Assembly (NCBI GenBank): GCA_900545225.1
Contig: UQXZ01000008.1
Span: 1 to 64,000 of the forward strand
Direction: 5' to 3'
From: an uncultured Eubacteriales bacterium
Lineage (GTDB): Bacteria > Bacillota > Clostridia > Lachnospirales > Lachnospiraceae
DNA length: 64,000 nucleotides
Notes under the pieces: model-generated
Told to the model about the DNA's origin: nothing
What the model saw: only the letters and a program-made list of their open reading frames with translations
Database searches by the model: none
Made by a program: the position numbers and the translations under genes
In this document: positions 7,549-15,564 of the stretch, piece after piece
Position numbering within the stretch: position 1 is the stretch's first letter
Layout: each line of letters opens with the position of its first letter

Positions 7549-10500
7549 TTAAGCTACCGCGTTCGCATTAATCTTATCAATAACTTTTCTTATTGCAGTC
7601 CATACGGATATATCCGTAAAGATATCCACCACGCTTCCCTGATCAGTAAATGGGGATTCCTGAAGCACTGAAAGATCTTTCATCATTCCGTTGTGTATAA
7701 TATATTCCACAATCTGATTTACAAAATAAATCTGCCTGCTGTCAAGATTTGTATCATTTAAGAACTCTGAGAAAGCTTCTTTAGCAGCATTCATATCCAT
7801 GCCAACAACACTGCGAACAAGCTCGCCCAGCGGCTTCTTACCATATTCTTTCTCATAATCCTCTTTTGAACCAACTTCCGACCAAAGAATCTTCTCCAAC
7901 GATTCCACATCCAAATGTGTAAGCGGCTCATTTGTTCTCAGCTTTGCGATTACTATATTATCCTGATGCTGACGGATATAATGTTCTGCTTTTGCTCTGT
8001 AGTTTGCCAAATCATCACTTTCAAGTTCAGACTCATTCCATGATGAGTCCAAAATATCATCCGCAAAATCCGTATCGTAACGAAGATTTTTCTTCGGTAC
8101 ATATTTCATAAGATTTCTAAGATTTTCACGGATATTTTCAAAGTCATCTATTCCGGCACGCTCCACATAATCCGTATTAATAATCTTATCGATAAGGTCT
8201 TTCTGAGCCTGTATCTGAGGAATATTTGCAACAGAAGCAATTCCGCTTACCTTATTCATAAGGTCCGATCTTAATCGACCGTATCCACGTCCTGCAAGTT
8301 GTGCCAATTCCATTCCGTAAATCAAAGCATCAAAACGAACCGCTGTTGCATCGTCACTGTCCGGCAAAATAAGCGGTGCAAGTTCCTCTTTAACTAATAA
8401 TGTATCCTCATATGTCAATGCCTTATAATTTGATTCCGATGAATATAAATCTACATACTTAATATGCTGACGTACAGCAAAGTTTTCGCGATTGAGTTCT
8501 TTCACTTTACCGGTCATACTCTCAATCAATCTGTTACGATAATCTATCAGTCGATCTGTCTGATAATTAATATCCTGCAATTTATATGCAATTTGGAATT
8601 CCAAGTTAAACACCGCACCCTGAAGTGCAATCATATTTACGGTTGGACGTCCTTTTCCCATTCTGAAAAATTCAAAGTTTCCGCAAAAATCAAAAATATA
8701 AAACTTAGACTTGTCGTCACCGTCAATAAGTCCCGGACAAAGTCTGGTTCCACGGCCAATCATCTGCCAAAATTTTGCTTTACTCATTACCTTCTTAAAG
8801 AAGACCAGGTTCAATACTTCCGGAACATCGATACCGGTATCAAGCATATCAACCGAAATTGCTATCTGAGGTAATTTATTTGCATCGGAGAACTCATCAA
8901 TTGCACTCTGTGCATATGTCATGTAGTTATCGATAACCTTAGCAAACGCCTGACCGTTTGAGCCCTTTGCCGTATTTGGATACTCCTTATTAAACACTTC
9001 CAATATCTTTTCAGCATGTGCATGATTCTTTGCAAAAATAATCGTCTTTCCGATTTTTTCACCATAGTCCACCTTCAAACCATCACGCATTACGATATGC
9101 AAGACCTGACGAATTGTATCCTCATTAAAAATCCATGTATTCAATGCAGATGAGTTTATTCTTTCCGGAAGTTCTCCGTTCTCATCTCCAAAAGTATTTT
9201 CATACTCCTCTTTTTCTCCTTCGGAAAGCTCTGCATAACTGATACCCTGCTCAATAAACTTAAATTTTGTTTCAACAGATATGTAATCAACCAAATAGCC
9301 ATCCTTTACCGCCTGAGCCAACTCATATCCAAACGTAGGGACACCGTTTTCCAATTCAAAAAGAGAATAGGTATTTTTATCTATCTCATCCTTTGGCGTT
9401 GCCGTTAGACCGACAAGAGGAGCATCGAAATAATTAAAGATGTCCTTATACTTGTTATAAATGGATCTGTGAGCCTCATCACAAATCACAAGATCAAAAT
9501 GACCGCTGGTAAAAAGCTTTCCCTCTTCATCTTTTATGGTTTCAATACATCCGATCATAGTCTGATAAGTTGAAAAGACACAATGAGAATTATAGTTTTC
9601 CTTATCTTCACAAAGATTTGTACATGATAAATCCGGAAGGAGATTCACAAAACTTCTCTTCGCCTGTGTAACCAAAGAATTACGGTCTGCAAGGAAAAGT
9701 ATATTCTTCACCCATCCGGCATCTAGTAAAACTTTGCAAAGCGCAATAACCGTTCTGGTTTTCCCTGAACCTGTAGCCATGACAAGAAGCGCTTTGCGCC
9801 TGTTTTTCTTATCAAAACTTTCGCAAACCGCTTTTACCGCAGCTTCCTGATAATATCTTCCTGCAATTTTCTTATCTACATTTATATGATTTAGACCTAT
9901 CTTCATAGACTGAAGATTAAACAGCTTCTCAAGATCACGTTTCGAGTAAATCTCAGCTATTCTTCTTTCAGGATATTGATTATCTACAATTCTGGTTTCA
10001 AATCCATTTGTTAAAAACACTACCGGTCTTCTGCCGTATTCTTTTTCAATAATATCTGCATATAGTTTTGCCTGCTGACGTCCCTTTGCCACATCAACGC
10101 ATGTTCTCTTTGCTTCCACCACCGCAAGCGGTTTATGTGCATCATCATAAAGAACGTAATCCGCAAATCCGACTTCGGACTTATTCGACATACCCGATAA
10201 TTGTACTTCGTTAATCCAATCTTTGCCTTCCGTCCATCCCGCACCGATAAGCATGGAATCAATATAAATCTTTCTGGTCTTATACTCAGACAAATCAAGC
10301 GGCTTCGGAACATAGGTCTGCTGTTTCTCTGCTCGACGAGAAGACAATGCTTCTTTTAGTGATTCATTTTCTTCACGAAGCTTCTGTAAGTCCAATTCTT
10401 TTTGTGCAGAATTTTCAATTTCTTTTTTCAGCTCTGCTTTTGTGGCTTCTGCCTGTTCGCGAAATTCTTTGCTCTTTCGAATTCTTTCCTTCACAAGATT

Positions 10501-10911
10501 TGGATTGAAATTTTTTTCTTCATACAAATCCGAATAGCAATAAGCAATATAATCCAAGTAGATAAAAAGATTCTCCAGGCAAAGCATGGCTTCATCTCTG
10601 CCAAGCTTCTTCCCGCTATGAGCCACGTTATTACCGCATCGACGGATAAAATCCATACGTTTCCATAAATCCGGTCCGATAATCTGACGATACTCTTCTG
10701 CATTCATAAGACTCTGAAGATTATCCTGATATGGCATTTCCAGCTCTTTATCTACGGAATACATCCACTTTAGAGCAAACTCCATAGCTCGACGGCTGTT
10801 AATAATACTCGCCTCCGGATCCATAAGAATAATGCGCTCAGCAGAAATCGCTACGTCTGCGAAACTCTTAAATTTCGGATCTTGCTTTAAATAATCAAAA
10901 TTTGTAACCAT
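7549..10911 (-). CDS. hsdR: Type I restriction enzyme, R (endonuclease/translocase) subunit
   Basis: An 1120-residue ATP-dependent restriction subunit that pairs with HsdM and HsdS to translocate and cut unmethylated DNA. Residues about 1-130 are a DUF4145-like helical domain (NSRRAMEFALKWMYSVDKEL). Residues 140-205 are coiled coil. The HSDR nuclease core is around 215-275, with D-x(n)-VVEAKRT. The SF2 motor has Walker A ATGSGKTRT near 380, DEAH in VICDEAHRS near 477, GLTATP, and GRGTRL. The C-terminus has an EcoEI-R-like domain. Length and domain order match the EcoEI/type IB group. It is the last gene of the operon, 167 bp after hsdS. That gap holds a start-less frame (ASKNNVWRATEYYKQNKEEL) that may be a lost small gene. 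No inactivating change is seen. Confidence 0.95.
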   Translation of the reverse strand: MVTNFDYLKQDPKFKSFADVAISAERIILMDPEASIINSRRAMEFALKWMYSVDKELEMPYQDNLQSLMNAEEYRQIIGPDLWKRMDFIRRCGNNVAHSGKKLGRDEAMLCLENLFIYLDYIAYCYSDLYEEKNFNPNLVKERIRKSKEFREQAEATKAELKKEIENSAQKELDLQKLREENESLKEALSSRRAEKQQTYVPKPLDLSEYKTRKIYIDSMLIGAGWTEGKDWINEVQLSGMSNKSEVGFADYVLYDDAHKPLAVVEAKRTCVDVAKGRQQAKLYADIIEKEYGRRPVVFLTNGFETRIVDNQYPERRIAEIYSKRDLEKLFNLQSMKIGLNHINVDKKIAGRYYQEAAVKAVCESFDKKNRRKALLVMATGSGKTRTVIALCKVLLDAGWVKNILFLADRNSLVTQAKRSFVNLLPDLSCTNLCEDKENYNSHCVFSTYQTMIGCIETIKDEEGKLFTSGHFDLVICDEAHRSIYNKYKDIFNYFDAPLVGLTATPKDEIDKNTYSLFELENGVPTFGYELAQAVKDGYLVDYISVETKFKFIEQGISYAELSEGEKEEYENTFGDENGELPERINSSALNTWIFNEDTIRQVLHIVMRDGLKVDYGEKIGKTIIFAKNHAHAEKILEVFNKEYPNTAKGSNGQAFAKVIDNYMTYAQSAIDEFSDANKLPQIAISVDMLDTGIDVPEVLNLVFFKKVMSKAKFWQMIGRGTRLCPGLIDGDDKSKFYIFDFCGNFEFFRMGKGRPTVNMIALQGAVFNLEFQIAYKLQDINYQTDRLIDYRNRLIESMTGKVKELNRENFAVRQHIKYVDLYSSESNYKALTYEDTLLVKEELAPLILPDSDDATAVRFDALIYGMELAQLAGRGYGRLRSDLMNKVSGIASVANIPQIQAQKDLIDKIINTDYVERAGIDDFENIRENLRNLMKYVPKKNLRYDTDFADDILDSSWNESELESDDLANYRAKAEHYIRQHQDNIVIAKLRTNEPLTHLDVESLEKILWSEVGSKEDYEKEYGKKPLGELVRSVVGMDMNAAKEAFSEFLNDTNLDSRQIYFVNQIVEYIIHNGMMKDLSVLQESPFTDQGSVVDIFTDISVWTAIRKVIDKINANAVA

Positions 10912-11078
10912 ATAACCGCCCCTTCAAAAAGCTATATATCTTTTACGGCATGCTTCTAATTTAAGCCGGAACTCAGCTAATTTATCTATTAATTCTTCTT
11001 TATTCTGTTTATAGTATTCAGTCGCTCTCCAAACATTATTTTTAGAAGCCTTTTCTACTTATATTATATAATATTCAT

Positions 11079-12155
11079 TTATGCTGCATAGTTTAACTCT
11101 GCAAATTTTGATTTGTCGACTTGTTTAACAAATTCTGCAAACTGATTTTGAAGTTCTATAGGCGGGCAAAAAATTGTTAGTTTTTCAAAAAACGGAGTTT
11201 GAATTCTTTTTTGCCCTGCAGAACCAGTCATATTTATTGTTGCTAAATCATGAACCATATCATTCTTTAATATGTACTTAATCCAATATGAATTACTTAC
11301 TCCCTCTTTGGGTCTTGCGACATGAAACTCAGTTGTTCCAAATCCTATGCCATTCTTACATCCTTCTGCAATAGCTGCTTTTCCATTTTCAAAACAAGGT
11401 GTGATCTTAGCAAGAAGTACATCACCATCTCTAAAATAGGTATATCCCTTATAATAACTACTAACTGGTCCGTTTTCTCGGATAGTAAATGAACCATCGA
11501 CACCTACGCACTCCATCGGAACAAACGATACTTCTACATCCTGCAAATCTTTTATTTCCGATTTCTTTGGATTAAAATCTACGCAATCGGTGAATTTCAT
11601 ATTTGCTTTTGCTCTATCTATAGGTATTCCAAACATCTCGACAAATCGGGCTTTGATGAGGTTGTCTAATGAATTAAGCTCGTTCTGACGCAACTTGATA
11701 ATTCTTTCTAACCTACGAAGTATTTCCGATTTATTTTTCTGTTCGCCATAAGACGGAACAGCTATTTCAAGTTTATTAAGCTCTTTTGCGGAAAGGTGTT
11801 TTACTGTAGCAAATGAAGTTCTCTCCTCTATCGCCTTTAATGCCTTTGACAATGCAAATCTTAAGAACTCTTCATCAGCATTATCCTTTGCAGTAATCTT
11901 ACAAACTCGCTGATTCAACAGTGCTCCATCAACTTTCCATCTCGCGATATTGAACTCGCCATCCATTCCTATAAGCAAATCTCCAGCAGATAACACATAT
12001 TCTTCAGGATAATCCCCGTTATAAAATGTCTCTGAATATCCACGCTTTACATCTCTAATTCTGACAAGTTGTGGATAAGAGCAGTCATCTGTAAATAATG
12101 CTGAATCAAATGCATATCCATACTGGATATCACATAAATCCGTTAATTTTGCCAT
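11079..12155 (-). CDS. hsdS: Type I restriction enzyme, S (specificity) subunit
   Basis: A 358-residue DNA-recognition subunit. Two target-recognition domains are visible (about 1-130 and 185-325), each followed by a helical spacer: LRRLERIIKLRQNELNSLDN between them, and a short helix, IELQNQFAEFVKQVDKSKF, at the end. Each domain carries the usual trait of an AGDLLIGMDGEFN- or DGDVLLAKITPCFENG-like strand. The protein is at the short end for the family (usually 380-460). It lies 46 bp after hsdM and upstream of hsdR. The target sequence cannot be read from the sequence alone. Confidence 0.92.
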   Translation of the reverse strand: MAKLTDLCDIQYGYAFDSALFTDDCSYPQLVRIRDVKRGYSETFYNGDYPEEYVLSAGDLLIGMDGEFNIARWKVDGALLNQRVCKITAKDNADEEFLRFALSKALKAIEERTSFATVKHLSAKELNKLEIAVPSYGEQKNKSEILRRLERIIKLRQNELNSLDNLIKARFVEMFGIPIDRAKANMKFTDCVDFNPKKSEIKDLQDVEVSFVPMECVGVDGSFTIRENGPVSSYYKGYTYFRDGDVLLAKITPCFENGKAAIAEGCKNGIGFGTTEFHVARPKEGVSNSYWIKYILKNDMVHDLATINMTGSAGQKRIQTPFFEKLTIFCPPIELQNQFAEFVKQVDKSKFAELNYAA

Positions 12156-12201
12156 CTATCATCCCTACAAATCTCAATTTATTTAAGATTTGCTCTCCTT
12201 T

Positions 12202-13704
12202 CTACTCATTCAATAATCTCTCCAACTCATCCATCTCTCTGCCAATCTCCGCCTCAATTTCACGGATATTGGCCATAATTTCAGATGTAGGCGGATACTC
12301 AACCTTTACATATTCCACTTCCTTATATTTGTTAATGGAAAGATCATAATCATTGTCTACTATATCCTGCTTAGGAACCATAAATGATTTATCTGTACGT
12401 TTTCTGTCTGCTTCTTTATCAAGATTCTTAAAGCATTGAATGATATCCGGAATATCACTTTCATTTACCTGTGTACGCTTATCATCCAAACTATATCCAT
12501 CCGCAGTCATGTCATAGAACCATACATTGTCGGTCCCGCCATGATTTGTCTTTGTAAAGACAAGAATAGCAGTAGATACTCCGGCATATGGTTTAAACAC
12601 ACCGGAAGGCATAGAGATTACGGCTTCTAACATATTATCTTCTACAATATGCTTTCTTATATCCTTATGAGCTTTTGATGAACCAAAAAGCACACCATCC
12701 GGAACAATACAGGCACATCTTCCGCCTACTTTTAACATACGTAGGAAGAGTGCAAGGAATAATAATTCTGTTTTCTTTGTCTTACAAACCTTAAGCAAAT
12801 CTGCAGATACCGCATCTGCATCCAAGCTGCCTTTGAAAGGAGGATTAGCAAGAATAAGAGAATATTTGTCATGGTCAGAATTCTGATCAGACAAACTGTC
12901 ACGATATTCAATAAACGGATTCTCAATTCCGTGGGTCATCATGTTCATGGCACCTATACGAAGCATGGTTCTATCCATATCAAAACCATTGAACATAGTA
13001 TTCATATAATGCTCTTTTTTATCTTTATCAAAGAAAATTTCTTCTTTCTTTGTCTCTTTTAAATACTCTGCTGCAGAAACCAAAAATCCGGAAGTACCAC
13101 ATGCAGGATCACAGATCACATCATCAGACTTTGGATCTACAATTTCAACCATCATACGAATGATGTGTCTCGGAGTTCTAAACTGTCCGTTTCTTCCTGC
13201 AGATGCAATCTTATTTAATAGATACTCGTATACATCGCCACGCACATCTGACGACTGGGTTTTATTCATAATTTCGTATATTTCATCCAAAGAGTCTACA
13301 ACCTTTGATAACAAAAGCGGAGTCGGCAACTTGAAAATTGCATCATCCATATATTTAGAATATGCACTGTTTTTATCACTGTGGAGATTTTTAATAAACG
13401 GGAATACCCACTCCTGCATTACTGTATACATTCTTCCCGCCGGAAAATCACGGAACACGGACCACTTCAGTTGCTTTCCGTCAATGGAACGGTCTCCGAT
13501 TTTCACCTCTTCTGCGAAAACGCTGGTGTATGGAAGTCCAAGCATGGCACTTTCTTTTTCGCGCTTATTATCGACATCATCCAGATCTCTGATAAACATA
13601 AGGTATGTAATCTGCTCGATTACTTCCAAAGGATTTACCAATCCGCCCGCAGCAAACACATCCCAAAGTCCATCAATTTTGTTTTTTAATTCACCTGTAA
13701 TCAT
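12202..13704 (-). CDS. hsdM: Type I restriction enzyme, M (N6-adenine methyltransferase) subunit
   Basis: A 500-residue DNA methyltransferase that modifies adenine in the HsdS target and is required for restriction. The N-terminal helical HsdM_N domain (about 1-150) is followed by the SAM-binding motif DPACGTSGFLVSA (near 198-210) and the catalytic NPPF (near 286-289). A short coiled tail (REIEAEIGREMDELERLLNE) contacts HsdS. It starts 3 bp after the fic stop, so the two genes are almost certainly co-translated. All key residues are present. Confidence 0.95.
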   Translation of the reverse strand: MITGELKNKIDGLWDVFAAGGLVNPLEVIEQITYLMFIRDLDDVDNKREKESAMLGLPYTSVFAEEVKIGDRSIDGKQLKWSVFRDFPAGRMYTVMQEWVFPFIKNLHSDKNSAYSKYMDDAIFKLPTPLLLSKVVDSLDEIYEIMNKTQSSDVRGDVYEYLLNKIASAGRNGQFRTPRHIIRMMVEIVDPKSDDVICDPACGTSGFLVSAAEYLKETKKEEIFFDKDKKEHYMNTMFNGFDMDRTMLRIGAMNMMTHGIENPFIEYRDSLSDQNSDHDKYSLILANPPFKGSLDADAVSADLLKVCKTKKTELLFLALFLRMLKVGGRCACIVPDGVLFGSSKAHKDIRKHIVEDNMLEAVISMPSGVFKPYAGVSTAILVFTKTNHGGTDNVWFYDMTADGYSLDDKRTQVNESDIPDIIQCFKNLDKEADRKRTDKSFMVPKQDIVDNDYDLSINKYKEVEYVKVEYPPTSEIMANIREIEAEIGREMDELERLLNE

Positions 13705-13707
13705 TAA

Positions 13708-14757
13708 TTAATCCTCCGCATTCCATGTGTATTTCGTATAACGGCCTCCGCCGATTTTCTTAATTTTGTTTTTCTTTAAAAGATCCGCCAGGGATCTCTG
13801 AACCGTAGTATCACTGATATCCGGATTCATCTCGATAAGTTCTGACTTTGTAATGGTTCCGATATGATTCTTTATAATCTCTCGAATTCGATCTGCCTTT
13901 GAAAGATTGGGATCTGTCACCAGTTTTACTCTGTATTTAAATTCCTTATATGCACTAACTATTATACCAAGCATATAATTAACAAAAGGCTTATAATCAT
14001 TTTTATTCTCGTTCCAGTTAACGGAGCTTGCATGAATGGCTTCGTAGTAAGTCTTCTTTGATTCTTCAATTATCTTTTCAACACTGACATATTTTCCTAC
14101 AAAAAATCCTGACTTATATAAAAGAAGAAGCGTTAATAATCTGCTCATTCTTCCGTTTCCCTCATTAAACGGATGAATGCATAAGAAATCCAGAATAAAC
14201 ATACTCGTCAAAATAAGCGGATCCACATCATTTTTTGCATCATTATATGCATCGCAAAGCGCATCCAATGCCTCAGGTGTTTCCAACGCTGAAACAGGTC
14301 TGAATATTATCTTTTCATTTCCCTGTTTATCTCGTTCGCGGATAATATTTTCGTCCGTCTTAAACAATCCTCCGTCAGCATCACCGATAAATTTATATAA
14401 ATCACGGTGTAACTGAAGAAAGTAATTTGAATTTATCGGTATATATTCATAACTTTCATGAACTGTATTTAATACATCACGATATCCTGCAATTTCAGAT
14501 TCGTACCTGTTTCTCGGAGTTGTCTTTTCCAGCACCAGATTTTTAAGTCTGTCATCTGCGGTAAAAATCCCATCTATTCTATTGGAAGCATCTGTACTTT
14601 GAATCTTGGCAACCTCTGTCAACTCATTCAGTTCATCCTTATGCGCTTCAATAAACAACCGCTGCTCTCCCTTAAACTCATTGATAAGAGTAAGCTTCTT
14701 GACAATATCTGCAGTGAGCAATTTCTGCCATTTTTCTTTGTAATTATAGTCTCTCAT
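13708..14757 (-). CDS. fic: Fic-family AMPylase-type protein leading the type I R-M operon
   Basis: A 349-residue Fic protein. The catalytic motif HPFNEGNGRMSR is at about 193-204. The N-terminal Fic_N region contains SNRIDG at about 56-61, in the place of the autoinhibitory (S/T)xxxE(G/N) motif but with Asp for Glu. The C-terminal 80 residues look like a winged-helix DNA-binding domain (TKSELIEMNPDISDTTVQRS). Fic enzymes transfer AMP or related groups to target proteins. Many of this architecture sit in or beside type I R-M loci. It is the first gene of the operon, and its promoter carries two long palindromes, so it may repress its own operon; that is inference. Confidence 0.92.
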   Translation of the reverse strand: MRDYNYKEKWQKLLTADIVKKLTLINEFKGEQRLFIEAHKDELNELTEVAKIQSTDASNRIDGIFTADDRLKNLVLEKTTPRNRYESEIAGYRDVLNTVHESYEYIPINSNYFLQLHRDLYKFIGDADGGLFKTDENIIRERDKQGNEKIIFRPVSALETPEALDALCDAYNDAKNDVDPLILTSMFILDFLCIHPFNEGNGRMSRLLTLLLLYKSGFFVGKYVSVEKIIEESKKTYYEAIHASSVNWNENKNDYKPFVNYMLGIIVSAYKEFKYRVKLVTDPNLSKADRIREIIKNHIGTITKSELIEMNPDISDTTVQRSLADLLKKNKIKKIGGGRYTKYTWNAED

Positions 14758-14779
14758 TCAATTACCTCATAATAACTTT

Positions 14780-14872
14780 AATTTACTCATTTAATGCATT
14801 AGTGACTAAATTAATTCTTCATTATATTACTATTGATTTAATTTAGTCATTTTAAAATTTAATGACTAAATT
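14780..14872 (-). promoter_or_regulatory. fic-hsdMSR promoter with two 33-bp palindromic operators
   Basis: Two 33-bp palindromes of the same design, 14780-14812 and 14840-14872, lie exactly 60 bp apart. Each opens AATTTA(G/C)TCATT and closes with TGACTAAATT. Between and within them is a minus-strand promoter: -35 ATGACT (14845-14850, inside the upstream palindrome), an 18-bp spacer, and -10 TATAAT (14821-14826). A dimeric repressor on both sites would cover the -35 and the initial transcript. The regulator could be the winged helix of Fic itself. Confidence 0.65.
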
Positions 14873-15150
14873 AAAATCTTGTAATGGCCAAAAAAATAAC
14901 AAGCCCTCTAAAGTCTGTCAAAGTTCAGAATACTTCTTCTGCTTTTGACAAACATGAAAGGCTTGTTTTACGGTAATCAAGATTACTTAAGGATAAGCGT
15001 CCTTCGCATATTCTATTTTGCTGATTTAGGGTAAATTAATAAAGTTACGACGACACACCCATAAGTGCGGTGAGTTACGTGGGTGCTGTTTTTACGAATT
15101 ATATATGTATTCCCAATATAGCCTGTTTATTGTCATTAAATCTGTTTATC
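14873..15150. other. Intergenic region with long imperfect hairpins
   Basis: AACAAGCC (14898-14905) pairs with GGCTTGTT (14960-14967), and inside it TGTCAAA (14916-14922) pairs with TTTGACA (14944-14950) and CAGAA (14926-14930) with TTCTG (14937-14941), a 70-nt nested hairpin. A second hairpin CACCCA/TGGGTG (15056-15085) is followed by CTGTTTTT on the plus strand. They may be terminators or a small mobile repeat. No gene is seen. Confidence 0.45.
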
Positions 15151-15564
15151 TTACATTTCATCCATAATTTTCTCAATAAGTGTAATATCTGCCGGCAGCC
15201 ATTCCACATCATTCAACTGTTCCTTTGTCAGCCACTTAGCATCTTCATGTTCCTTTAATACAAGGTTGCCTTTTATAATTTCGCACAGAAAACAATCCAT
15301 GGAAAGATGAAACTCCGGATAATCATATTCAATTGTATCAATCAGCTCTCCGACTGATATTTCTGTATCAAGTTCTTCCATAATTTCACGTTTTAAGGCT
15401 TCCTGCGGCGTTTCACATGCTTCTATCTTCCCTCCCTGGAATTCCCAACCGCCTTTGAATTCACCATATCCACGCTGAGTTGCGAAAAAAATTGATTCTC
15501 CGTTTTCATTAACAGCTTTTATTATCGCCGCAACCACTCTTATATTTTTCAATTGCTCCTCCAT
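15151..15564 (-). CDS. Nudix hydrolase, MutT-like
   Basis: A 137-residue Nudix hydrolase, probably removing pyrophosphate from damaged or non-canonical NTPs. The Nudix box GGKIEACETPQEALKREIME followed by EL fits GX5EX7REUXEEXGU at residues about 40-62. The opening IRVVAAIIKAVNENGESIFF and RGYGEFKGGWEFQGG resemble (d)NTP sanitisers of the MutT/8-oxo-dGTPase type. Its ATG overlaps the stop of the helicase pseudogene by one base (TAATG), and MutT genes are commonly found next to this helicase family. It is intact while its partner is dead. Substrate not determinable here. Confidence 0.88.
   Translation of the reverse strand: MEEQLKNIRVVAAIIKAVNENGESIFFATQRGYGEFKGGWEFQGGKIEACETPQEALKREIMEELDTEISVGELIDTIEYDYPEFHLSMDCFLCEIIKGNLVLKEHEDAKWLTKEQLNDVEWLPADITLIEKIMDEM

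Noticed and set aside
8464..8874. 136-residue plus-strand frame inside hsdR
   Set aside because: Shadow of hsdR, which has full family conservation on the minus strand.
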